The notes beneath the pieces are model-generated. The model was given only the letters and a program-made list of their open reading frames with translations. It had not been told where the DNA came from and did no database searches. Both the position numbers and the translations under genes were made by a program. A stretch of 64,000 nt of DNA from Luteipulveratus mongoliensis (lineage in GTDB: Bacteria > Actinomycetota > Actinomycetes > Actinomycetales > Dermatophilaceae). This document shows positions 36,221 to 43,990 of the stretch, one piece after another. The stretch spans positions 2,480,001 through 2,544,000 of the forward strand of contig NZ_CP011112.1 of the NCBI RefSeq assembly GCF_001190945.1, given 5' to 3'. Numbering within the stretch: position 1 is the first letter of the stretch; every line of letters starts with the position of its first letter.

Positions 36221-37408
36221 TCAGGTCAGGAGCGCGCGGGCGAAGTAGTCGTTCGCGTCGCGCACACCGGGGAGGGTGAAGAAGTAGCCGCCGCCGACCG
36301 GCGAGATGTAGTCGGTGAGCGGTTCGTCGGCAAGCCGCCGTTGGACGGTCGCGAACTGTCGCTCGATGTCGCGCTGGAAGCAGGTGAACAGCAAGCCCAT
36401 GTCGAGGTTGCCGTTGCTGTCGACGCCGGAGTCGTAGCTGTAGGCGCGCCGTAGGAGCTGGCTCGAGCTGCTTTGCGGCGTACGGGGATTCGCCAGTCGG
36501 ATGTGGCTGTCGAGCGGGATGGTCGAGCCTTTGGGATCGTCGGCGTAGTTGGGGGTGTCGAGCTCCTTGGTGCCGGTGAGCGGAGCCCCGGAGTCCTTGC
36601 GACGTCCGAACATCCGCTCCTGCTCGCTGATCGTCACCCGGTCCCAGAACTCCACGAGCATCCGGATCACCCGCACGACCTGGTACGTGCCGCCGACCGT
36701 CCAGGGCGGCTCGCCACCACCGCCAGGCAGCCAGACCAACGAGTCCCGTTGCGCTGCAGGGATGCTCGCGGTCCCGTCCTTGAACCCGAAGTGGTTGCGC
36801 GGGCTTCCGGAGGGCCGTGGCGGTGGGGAGAAACCTTCCATCCGCCAGCGCACCTGCAGGCCTCCGCGGGTCGTGCGCAGCAGGGTGCGGACGGCGTTCA
36901 GGACCGTGTCCCGTTCCGGTGCCACGAGCTGGAGCATCAGATCTCCGTGGCACAGGTCAGGTTGCAAGGCGTCGTTCGGGAACGTGTCCATTGCCTTCAG
37001 CCGCAACGGCTTTCGGCTGCCCAGACCAAAGCGGCCGTCGAACGCAGAGGCGCCGATGCCTACTGTCACGGTCAGGCTGCCAGCGGGCGCATCAGGACCG
37101 AGCACTCCCGTATCGGGCGACGGGGCAGTAATGCCTGTCGGAACGGACGGCCCGCCTGTGGTGAGGGCGCGCGCGTGGGTGGTGAGCATCTGCATGACCT
37201 CGACGAGCTCGGCCCTGCTGCGCGCTGTGAAGTCGCAGGAGAGGAAGGCTGAGCAGTGGCCGGGCTCCTGGAGGACGCCGGACTGATGGATCCCGTGGAA
37301 CGCCGGCGCGGTCGGGGTCGTGGCCGCCGTGGCTGAGCGCGCGATGGCCACTCCGCCGGCTGCGACCGCACCGGTCTGCAGGAGACGACGTCTGGACAGA
37401 TCGGTCAT
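36221..37408 (-). CDS. efeB: Dyp-type heme peroxidase (EfeB-like), Tat-exported
   Basis: A 395-aa dye-decolorising peroxidase. The N-terminus has a twin-arginine signal, SRRRLLQTGAVAAGG, so it is exported folded with heme. The catalytic GxxDG motif reads NHFGFKDGTAS (about residue 210) and the C-terminal part contains the expected FTCFQRDIERQF. EfeB proteins work with EfeO in ferrous iron uptake or remove iron from heme. It starts three bases after the efeO stop. Confidence 0.93.
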   Translation of the reverse strand: MTDLSRRRLLQTGAVAAGGVAIARSATAATTPTAPAFHGIHQSGVLQEPGHCSAFLSCDFTARSRAELVEVMQMLTTHARALTTGGPSVPTGITAPSPDTGVLGPDAPAGSLTVTVGIGASAFDGRFGLGSRKPLRLKAMDTFPNDALQPDLCHGDLMLQLVAPERDTVLNAVRTLLRTTRGGLQVRWRMEGFSPPPRPSGSPRNHFGFKDGTASIPAAQRDSLVWLPGGGGEPPWTVGGTYQVVRVIRMLVEFWDRVTISEQERMFGRRKDSGAPLTGTKELDTPNYADDPKGSTIPLDSHIRLANPRTPQSSSSQLLRRAYSYDSGVDSNGNLDMGLLFTCFQRDIERQFATVQRRLADEPLTDYISPVGGGYFFTLPGVRDANDYFARALLT

Positions 37409-37411
37409 GTC

Positions 37412-38596
37412 TCAGACCCTCCGCGGCTCGAGGATGGTTGCGACCGGGGCGAGCAGCTCGGTCAGTTCGGCGAAGTCACCGTTGATGCGCTCACGCTGGG
37501 GCCGGGTGAGCCGGCCGAGACTGGGGTACCGCCCGCCCCGCAGGAGTGCCCGCAGGTCCTTCTGAGCCCGGACGATGCGGGCGGAGACCAGCGATGTGCT
37601 CGGGTAGCGCGGACGAAGCAGTCCGTCGAGCTGGCCCAGGACGAGCTGGGTGCCGGTCAGATTGGCGTCCGCCGTGGCGAGGGAGGACCCGCTGCCCAGG
37701 TCGGAGGAGCCGGTGAGCTCGACCTGCAGGGTGTTCTCGGTGATCTCGTGCGCACGGATCACGGTCTCGTGCGGGTCGATCTGAGCCGTTCCGAAGGACG
37801 AAGAGAGTGTCGTCACGTCGCCGAGGAGGCGATGGCTGAACGGGCCGATGGAGGGCATTGCCCCGTTGTGCCAGAGCAGCTGCTCGATCCGGTGGAAGCC
37901 GGTGAAGTCGGGGTCGGAGATGCCCTGTGGAAGGCCGTCCGGTCGTCCGTTGATTGCGCCGTCCGCGTCCCCAAAGGCGCCGTACGCAGCGCCGAGGCTC
38001 TCGTACGCAAGGTGAGCTGTCAGCCAATCACGTTGCGCTGCAGCGCGATTGCCGGTGGTGATGTCGTGATCCAGGGTGCGCGTCTGCCCTACAAGGGTTC
38101 GCAGGCGCCCGGCAACGATGTCGTGGTAGCGCTTGGTCGGTGCAATGAGGTCCGTCTGGGTGACTGCGGCCACTGCAGGCGAACCAGCTGCTGTGCCCGT
38201 GACAGTGGTTGGGGGTCCGCGGACCGGGTCCGCGTCCTCCATGGAGCAGACCACCGTGTAGCTGCCCGATCCGAGCGCGACGCTCATGTCGCCCTCGGCT
38301 CCGGGCCCCAGAGGATCGAGCACCGCGACGACCTGATCGGTTCGTGCGCGGGTGAGATACACCTCGCCCGCGCGGGTGTCCGTGTTGCGGACGTGCAGCA
38401 AGGTCGGGCCGGCTTGGCTCGGTGACCAGCCCTCGCCGCAGTGGCTGAGGGAGACCTGAACCGTCCGCGAGGACGACGAGCGGCGGCCCGCGCTGACGTG
38501 AGTCGACCGAGCGGACGAGGTGCCCGAGGAGCACCCGGTCAGCAGCAGGACAACGCCTGCGAGTACGGCAACGAGACGACTCACACCCTGAAACAT
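37412..38596 (-). CDS. efeO: EfeO-like iron-binding lipoprotein (cupredoxin plus imelysin/M75)
   Basis: A 394-aa surface lipoprotein of the Efe iron system. The lipobox VVLLLTGC gives a lipidated Cys near residue 22. A cupredoxin-like domain follows (about residues 45-135, with the strand LLHVRNTDTRAGEVYL and a Cys/Met-bearing YTVVCSMED). The imelysin/M75 domain then carries the HxxE metal motif in FTGFHRIEQLLWH. ATG 38596 gives a normal lipoprotein leader; ATG 38611 is an alternative. efeB follows directly. No efeU permease gene is in the window. Confidence 0.92.
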   Translation of the reverse strand: MFQGVSRLVAVLAGVVLLLTGCSSGTSSARSTHVSAGRRSSSSRTVQVSLSHCGEGWSPSQAGPTLLHVRNTDTRAGEVYLTRARTDQVVAVLDPLGPGAEGDMSVALGSGSYTVVCSMEDADPVRGPPTTVTGTAAGSPAVAAVTQTDLIAPTKRYHDIVAGRLRTLVGQTRTLDHDITTGNRAAAQRDWLTAHLAYESLGAAYGAFGDADGAINGRPDGLPQGISDPDFTGFHRIEQLLWHNGAMPSIGPFSHRLLGDVTTLSSSFGTAQIDPHETVIRAHEITENTLQVELTGSSDLGSGSSLATADANLTGTQLVLGQLDGLLRPRYPSTSLVSARIVRAQKDLRALLRGGRYPSLGRLTRPQRERINGDFAELTELLAPVATILEPRRV

Positions 38597-38758
38597 AGCC
38601 ACGCTGTGCATGGCCGGATGGATTGCCGACCGGCTGTTCACCCAAACGTCGGACGCCAGTCATCCGGGCGCCGGCGAGGTCGCAGGCTTCGTCCAGGTCG
38701 CTGCCAGGAACGGTGTCGTCCGGACCGGCGTCAGGGCCGTGAGAGCAGGTGAGACGCT

Positions 38759-40225
38759 GTGCCCATGGGTGAGACAAAGACGTCGGTCCTGGAGCGCGTC
38801 AAGAAGCAGCTGTTCATTGCCGGCGAGTGGCGAGATGCCGAAGGTGGAGCCACGCTCGAGGTGGACAACCCGGCAACGGGCGAGGCGCTGACGCACGTCG
38901 CCGATGGCTCGGTCAAGGACGGCGACGCCGCCTTGGCTGCCGCGGCCGCAGCGCAGGCGGACTGGGCCAAGACCCCGCCGCGCGACCGGGGAGAGCTGCT
39001 GCGGTCGGCGTACGAAATGCTCGTGGAGCGCACCGAGGACCTCGCGACCCTGATGACGCTGGAGATGGGCAAGCCGCTCGCCGAGTCGCGGGGTGAGGTG
39101 GCGTACGGCAGCGAGTTCTTCCGCTGGTTCTCCGAGGAGGCCGTGCGGATCTCCGGCCGCTGGTCGACCGCGCCCAACGGCGCCACGCGCCTGGTGACGA
39201 TGAAGCAGCCGGTCGGTCCGACGCTGATGATCACGCCGTGGAACTTCCCGCTGGCAATGGGCACCCGCAAGATCGGTCCGGCGATTGCCGCGGGCTGCAC
39301 GATGGTCGTCAAGCCGGCCGCCGAGACGCCGCTGACGATGCTGCTGCTCGCCCAGATCCTCGAAGAGGTCGGCTTGCCCAAGGGTGTGCTCAACGTCATC
39401 ACGACCTCCACGTCCGGACAGGTCATGGAGCCGCTCATCCGCGACCCGCGATCCCGCAAGCTCACCTTCACCGGCTCGACGCCGATCGGTCAGAAGCTCA
39501 TCGAGCAGTCCGCTGAGCAGCTGCTGCGCGTCTCGATGGAGCTCGGCGGCAACGCCCCGTTCCTGGTGTTCGAGGACGCCGACCTCGACGCCGCGGTCGA
39601 GGGCGCGATGCTCGCCAAGATGCGCAACATCGGCGAGGCGTGCACCGCCGCCAACCGGTTCCTCGTGCACGCCGACGTGGCGGACGAGTTCTCGCGCCGG
39701 CTCGCCGAGCGGATGGGTGCGCTGACCGTCGGCGACGGCATGGACGACGACACCAAGGTCGGGCCGCTCATCAACGCCAAGGCGGTCGACAAGGTGAAGG
39801 CCCTGGTCGAGGACGCGAAGGGTCGCGGCGCTCGCGTCGTGACCGGTGGCGAGACCGTCGGAGATCGCGGATTCTTTTACGCACCAACGGTTCTCACTGA
39901 TGTCACCGGCGAGGCTGACATGGCTCGCGAGGAGATCTTCGGACCCGTCGCAGGCATCCAGACCTTCACCGATGAGGCGGACGCGATCGAGCGGGCCAAC
40001 TCCACGGAGTACGGCCTTGTCGCCTACTTCTTCACCAAGGACTTCTCGCGTGCCATCCGGGTCAGTGAGGCGCTCGAGTACGGCATGGTCGGCGTCAACC
40101 AGGGCATCGTCTCCAACCCGGCGGCGCCGTTCGGCGGGGTCAAGGCGTCCGGCTTCGGTCGTGAGGGCGGTTTCGAGGGCATCGATGAGTACCTCGAGAC
40201 CAAGTACGTCGGACTCGCGTTGTGA
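38759..40225 (+). CDS. gabD: NAD(P)-dependent succinate-semialdehyde dehydrogenase
   Basis: Aldehyde dehydrogenase, 488 aa, oxidising succinic semialdehyde to succinate, the last step of GABA breakdown. It has ITPWNFPLAMGTRKIGPA at the cofactor site, MELGGNAPFLVFEDADLD with the active-site Glu, the catalytic Cys in IGEACTAANRF, and a C-terminal SNPAAPFGGVKASGFGREGG typical of GabD. The start may be GTG 38759 (AGGTGAG six bases before) or ATG 38765. It is divergent from efeO and appears monocistronic. It could serve the polyamine locus at 26.7-31.6 kb; no GABA aminotransferase is in between. Confidence 0.92.
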   Translation: MPMGETKTSVLERVKKQLFIAGEWRDAEGGATLEVDNPATGEALTHVADGSVKDGDAALAAAAAAQADWAKTPPRDRGELLRSAYEMLVERTEDLATLMTLEMGKPLAESRGEVAYGSEFFRWFSEEAVRISGRWSTAPNGATRLVTMKQPVGPTLMITPWNFPLAMGTRKIGPAIAAGCTMVVKPAAETPLTMLLLAQILEEVGLPKGVLNVITTSTSGQVMEPLIRDPRSRKLTFTGSTPIGQKLIEQSAEQLLRVSMELGGNAPFLVFEDADLDAAVEGAMLAKMRNIGEACTAANRFLVHADVADEFSRRLAERMGALTVGDGMDDDTKVGPLINAKAVDKVKALVEDAKGRGARVVTGGETVGDRGFFYAPTVLTDVTGEADMAREEIFGPVAGIQTFTDEADAIERANSTEYGLVAYFFTKDFSRAIRVSEALEYGMVGVNQGIVSNPAAPFGGVKASGFGREGGFEGIDEYLETKYVGLAL

Positions 40226-40310
40226 CCGGCGTGCATCGGCGCCCTGTGGATAACTGAGACGCGACTTCTCCCGCTCGCCCTAGCGTCTGGCGAGTGGGAA
40301 GGAGTCGAGG

Positions 40311-40607
40311 ATGAGGTACTACGTCAGGGCGTCCGAGCTCAGGGGCGACGGCACGGCCGTCGGGTCGTCCGCCACTGGTCTGGCCAGCACACCAGGTGAT
40401 CTGTCACGAGCCCTGCGCGCGATCGGGGCGGCCACCGGGTGCCCCCAGCTCTCCGGTCTGACCGAGAGCCTGGCGCGCGGCTGGGGTCGGTCGGCCGCAG
40501 GGCTGGAGGCCGAGGCACGAGCACTGAGCCGTGGGCTGGGCGCCACGGGGACGGCGTACGACGACGCGGAGTCCGTGCTGGGTGTGGCCCCGGAGGGCAC
40601 GCCGTGA
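40311..40607 (+). CDS. WXG100-like small protein with YxxxE motif (candidate type VII substrate partner)
   Basis: A 98-aa protein not recognised as a named family. It has no signal peptide. Two helical stretches (LSRALRAIGAATG and LTESLARGWGRSAAGLEAEA) flank a turn at W58-G59, the layout of WXG100 proteins, although the motif is W-G rather than W-x-G. Near the C-terminus Y83-D-D-A-E87 fits the YxxxD/E export motif of type VII secretion substrates. AAGGAG at 40299-40304 fixes ATG 40311. The stop overlaps the next start (GTGA at 40604-40607). I infer a helical-hairpin partner for the next protein. Confidence 0.7.
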   Translation: MRYYVRASELRGDGTAVGSSATGLASTPGDLSRALRAIGAATGCPQLSGLTESLARGWGRSAAGLEAEARALSRGLGATGTAYDDAESVLGVAPEGTP

Positions 40608-41908
40608 GCCGGCCGCCGGGATCGCCGGACGACCTGTTCGCACAGACGCGCGCCATCCGCCGGCAGACCAGTGCGATGCGCTCGCACGCCCGCACGGTGT
40701 CCACCACCGTCGGCGGACACGTCAGCACCTGGCAGGGGACCGGCTCGATCGCGTACGCCGGGCGGGCCGGCCAGCACCGTCGTACGGCCACGGCAGGCGC
40801 CGGTTCGCTGGACTCGGCCTGCGGGAGCATCGATCGGTTCGCTCGCGACCTGAGCCGGCTGCAGTCACAGGCGAGTCGGATCCTGAGCAAGCGAGACGGC
40901 CTTGAGAAGGACCTGCGGCTGATGCTGCGTGACGGGCGCGAGGGCGCCGCCATCAGCGCGGTTGACCGGTCCTCCCTCGCGCGGGAGATCGCCGGCCAGC
41001 ACCGGCTCATCGGCCAGCAGAACGCCGCACTCGGGCGGGTGATGACCGAGTACCACCGAATTCGAGCCGCGCTCTACCGCGAGATCGCCACGACGCTCCC
41101 GCCCCACGTGCGGATCGCCTTCAGGGAGTCGCCGGACTACAAGCAGGTGATGCACCTGAGCAAGGCGGCGACGACTGCGCCCGCGGCAGCGACGTACCTC
41201 TACCAGCTGCGCCAGGCGCAGAAGGGGATGAAGACACAGACGCCCGAACAGATCGTCCAGCGGGTGCGGGCTGCGGCATTCAACCTGCAGAAGGTGAAGG
41301 AAGGCTCCCTCCTCACCGCGCGACGGCTGCCGGGGACCAAGCGGTTCTGGGTCACGGCTCTCGGCAAGGAGATCTCCAAGAAGGCGACACCCGTCGGGAT
41401 CGCGCTGACGATCTACGACGCCAGCCACGACCTCAAGGACGGAGGCGGTCACGACGGGTTCCGCGGCGGTGCGACGAAGGCGTTCGCCGGAGGAGCCATC
41501 GTCGGAGCGGCGTTGTTGCCGACCGAGATCGGCGCGCCGGCCGGCGCCTACCTCATCGGTGCCTACGCGACGTGGACCCTCGGGAGCTATGCGTACGACA
41601 ACCGCGACGCGATTGTGCGTACCCTGCGGCCCAAGGGCATGGGGTTACTCACGCGCGGCGCTCTTGAGCTGCTGGAGTCGGGCACGCCGACCGCGTCATG
41701 CAGCGCGTCGGACACCCAGCAGTCGGCGTCCCGGCTGTCCGCGGTCTATGGCCATCAGAAAGACACCAACCTGACCAGCGCCGGGATCGACGGTCAGCGC
41801 TCTCATCTCGACCCGACCGGCGGCCGGCACGACACCGGACCGACCTCGGCAGGGATCGACCCACAGCGGCCGCATCTGGTGGATCGCCCGATCAAGGGGG
41901 TCGCATGA
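40604..41908 (+). CDS. WXG-motif large protein, candidate type VII-secreted effector
   Basis: A 434-aa protein of unknown function. The N-terminal 110 residues are helical and contain W43-Q44-G45 in a turn (HVSTWQGTGSIAYAG), like a WXG/LXG secretion domain. Residues about 120-280 are charged and helical. A glycine-rich hydrophobic segment spans about 289-333 (GGAIVGAALLPTEIGAPAGA and beyond), which could insert in a membrane. The C-terminus holds a duplicated TSAGID-QR-HL motif at 391-402 and 414-425. GTG 40604 overlaps the previous stop and the stop overlaps the next start. No enzymatic toxin motif is recognisable. Confidence 0.72.
   Translation: MSRPPGSPDDLFAQTRAIRRQTSAMRSHARTVSTTVGGHVSTWQGTGSIAYAGRAGQHRRTATAGAGSLDSACGSIDRFARDLSRLQSQASRILSKRDGLEKDLRLMLRDGREGAAISAVDRSSLAREIAGQHRLIGQQNAALGRVMTEYHRIRAALYREIATTLPPHVRIAFRESPDYKQVMHLSKAATTAPAAATYLYQLRQAQKGMKTQTPEQIVQRVRAAAFNLQKVKEGSLLTARRLPGTKRFWVTALGKEISKKATPVGIALTIYDASHDLKDGGGHDGFRGGATKAFAGGAIVGAALLPTEIGAPAGAYLIGAYATWTLGSYAYDNRDAIVRTLRPKGMGLLTRGALELLESGTPTASCSASDTQQSASRLSAVYGHQKDTNLTSAGIDGQRSHLDPTGGRHDTGPTSAGIDPQRPHLVDRPIKGVA
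41774..41878 (+). repeat. Duplicated 12-residue motif at the effector C-terminus
   Basis: TSAGIDGQRSHL (DNA 41774-41809) recurs as TSAGIDPQRPHL (41843-41878), 69 bases apart. DNA identity is lower than protein identity, so the copies appear maintained by selection rather than recent duplication. Confidence 0.75.
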
Positions 41909-42720
41909 CTGCCGTCGAGCCGCTCGCCCTCAGTCACCGCGACGCGGAGCCGGCTGACGCACGGGAGCCGGTCTGGCTGGCCCGTCTCACCGACGAAGAG
42001 CTCGTGCTGCTGGGTGCCGAGCACCCGATCGTCGTGCTCCCGCACTACGAAGAGCTCCCGCCCGCGTCTCAGGACGTCGCCGTACGCACCGCTCATCGCT
42101 CCCTGCTCGCACGGGGAGTCGAGGTCGCGGACGACGGTCGGGCACTGCGCGTCCCGCAGGAGGTCAGCGACCTGCTCGACGTCCGCGGCGGGGCTGAGTG
42201 GGTCCTCGTCGTACGTCGGCGCGTCACGGTCCGCGACGACAGCTGGCCAAGCGGGGACGGCGGGCCAGGCGGAGCCGCGCCCACGCGCGAGGTCGAGACG
42301 CAGCTCTACGGGCACCTCGTCGATGACTTCGTGCTGCTCGAGGAGGTCGATGCAACCGGGCAGCACGAGTTCCACGCACTGGACGTGCCGGCTCTCGATG
42401 ACGTGCTGAGGGGTCATCTTGAGCATCCCGACGTCGTCGACGGCGTGGGCTCGACGATCACGCTGGACCTCGAAGGCATCGCCCACGGCGAGGGTGACGT
42501 GCACCTCGAGCAGCTCGGACGGGTGACCGTGCAGGTCGATGCGACCCTGTGGCGTCGCGGGCCACAACCTGCGCCGGTGCTGCTCGGCCTGATGCTCGGT
42601 CCGGACGGCTGCTGGGCGTCGCGGGCGGTCTACGGCGCCAAGGGTCCGGTCGTCCTCGAACCCGTGCCGGTGAGCGCCCTGGGAGAGCTCGTGACCAGCC
42701 TCCTCGGTGCCCGCGGCTGA
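41905..42720 (+). CDS. EspG-like protein, candidate type VII secretion chaperone
   Basis: A 271-aa cytoplasmic protein. Its sequence pattern resembles EspG-type ESX chaperones: an early LARLTDEELVLLGAEHP segment, a helix AVRTAHRSLLARGVEVADDG, a strand-rich middle (EWVLVVRRRVTV, VVDDFVLLEEV-like strands), and a closing VVLEPVPVSALGELVTSLL. No single catalytic motif is seen. The assignment is by architecture and context, not a firm match. ATG 41905 overlaps the upstream stop (ATGA), so all three genes are coupled. It ends 32 bases before dxr, which may be read through from it. Confidence 0.6.
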   Translation: MTAVEPLALSHRDAEPADAREPVWLARLTDEELVLLGAEHPIVVLPHYEELPPASQDVAVRTAHRSLLARGVEVADDGRALRVPQEVSDLLDVRGGAEWVLVVRRRVTVRDDSWPSGDGGPGGAAPTREVETQLYGHLVDDFVLLEEVDATGQHEFHALDVPALDDVLRGHLEHPDVVDGVGSTITLDLEGIAHGEGDVHLEQLGRVTVQVDATLWRRGPQPAPVLLGLMLGPDGCWASRAVYGAKGPVVLEPVPVSALGELVTSLLGARG

Positions 42721-42752
42721 CCGACTCGGACGCCGGCCGCCACAATGTCGAG

Positions 42753-43937
42753 GTGACCTCACCTCGCACAGTCGCCCTCCTCGGCTCGACCGGGTCCATC
42801 GGGACCCAGGCCATTCAGATCGCTCGCGCCAACCCGGAGCGCTTCCGCATCACGGCGCTGTCGGCCGGCGGACGCGACCTGCGCCTCGTCGCCCAGCAGG
42901 CGGTCGAGCTGCGGGTCGAGGCGGTCGGCATTGCGTCGGGCGATCCCGCTCAGCTGCGCACCCACCTGGGTGACGCGGCCCGCGAGGCCGGGCACCAGTC
43001 GTACGCGCCGGAGATCCTGGCCGGGGACGACGCATCCAGCACGATCGCGGCCGGGGGAGCCGACGTCGTCCTCAACGGCATCACCGGATCAATCGGGCTG
43101 CGGCCGACGATCGCTGCGCTCCAGGCGGGCTCGACGCTGGCGCTTGCCAACAAGGAGTCGCTCATCGTGGGCGGACCGGTGGTCAAGTCGCTGGCCCGGC
43201 CGGACCAGATCGTCCCTGTCGACAGCGAGCACAGTGCGATCGCGCAGAGTCTGCGGGCCGGCCGGAAGGACGAGGTACGCCGCCTGGTGCTGACCGCCAG
43301 CGGCGGGCCGTTCCGGGGACGCGTCGAGGACGACCTCAAGAAGGTCACCCCGCAGGAAGCGCTCGCGCACCCCAACTTCGCGATGGGCAAGGTGATCACC
43401 ACCAACTCGGCCACCCTGGTCAACAAGGGCCTGGAGGTGATCGAGGCGCATCTGCTCTTCGACGTGCCGTTCGACGCGATTGACGTGGTCGTGCACCCGC
43501 AGCAGTACATCCACTCGATGGTCGAGTTCGTCGACGGCGCGGTGGTGGCCCAGATCGGCTTGCCGACCATGCTCGTACCGATCGCTCTCGGTATGGGCTG
43601 GCCCGACAGGGTGCCCGACGCGGAGACGCCCATCGACTGGACGAAGGCCTCGGACTGGCGGTTCGAGCCGCTTGACGACGACGCGTTCCCAGCAGTCGCC
43701 CTCGCGCGTCAGGTCGGGACTGCGGGCTCGACCTACCCGGCCGTCTACAACGCGGCCAACGAGGAGTGCGTCGAGGCTTTTCACACGGGCCGCATCACGT
43801 TCGTCGACATCGTCCAGACCGTTGCGCGCGTCGTACAGGACCACAGCGCCGAGTCCGGTCAGCTGTCCGTCGAGCAGGTGCTGGCGGCCGAGGAGTGGGC
43901 CAGGGGGCGGGCTCACGAGGTCCTTGAGCAGAGGTGA
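42753..43937 (+). CDS. dxr: 1-deoxy-D-xylulose 5-phosphate reductoisomerase
   Basis: Second enzyme of the MEP isoprenoid pathway, converting DXP to MEP with NADPH and a divalent metal. The N-terminal VALLGSTGSIGTQAIQIA binds NADPH; LANKESLIVGG, PVDSEHSAI and TASGGPFRG are conserved active-site blocks, and HPQQYIHSMVEFVDG is also typical. GTG 42753 gives 394 aa, a normal size, though its ribosome-binding site is poor. Upstream in-frame sequence to 42549 overlaps the EspG-like gene. rseP follows after about 50 bases. Confidence 0.96.
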   Translation: MTSPRTVALLGSTGSIGTQAIQIARANPERFRITALSAGGRDLRLVAQQAVELRVEAVGIASGDPAQLRTHLGDAAREAGHQSYAPEILAGDDASSTIAAGGADVVLNGITGSIGLRPTIAALQAGSTLALANKESLIVGGPVVKSLARPDQIVPVDSEHSAIAQSLRAGRKDEVRRLVLTASGGPFRGRVEDDLKKVTPQEALAHPNFAMGKVITTNSATLVNKGLEVIEAHLLFDVPFDAIDVVVHPQQYIHSMVEFVDGAVVAQIGLPTMLVPIALGMGWPDRVPDAETPIDWTKASDWRFEPLDDDAFPAVALARQVGTAGSTYPAVYNAANEECVEAFHTGRITFVDIVQTVARVVQDHSAESGQLSVEQVLAAEEWARGRAHEVLEQR

Positions 43938-43990
43938 GTCGCCCCGGGCATTCGGCCTGAGCGCGAGGACATGAGAATCTAGAAGACGTG

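Noticed and set aside
38597-38758. IdeR/DtxR or Fur box before efeO
   Set aside because: No AT-rich palindrome of the expected type is visible between efeO and gabD.
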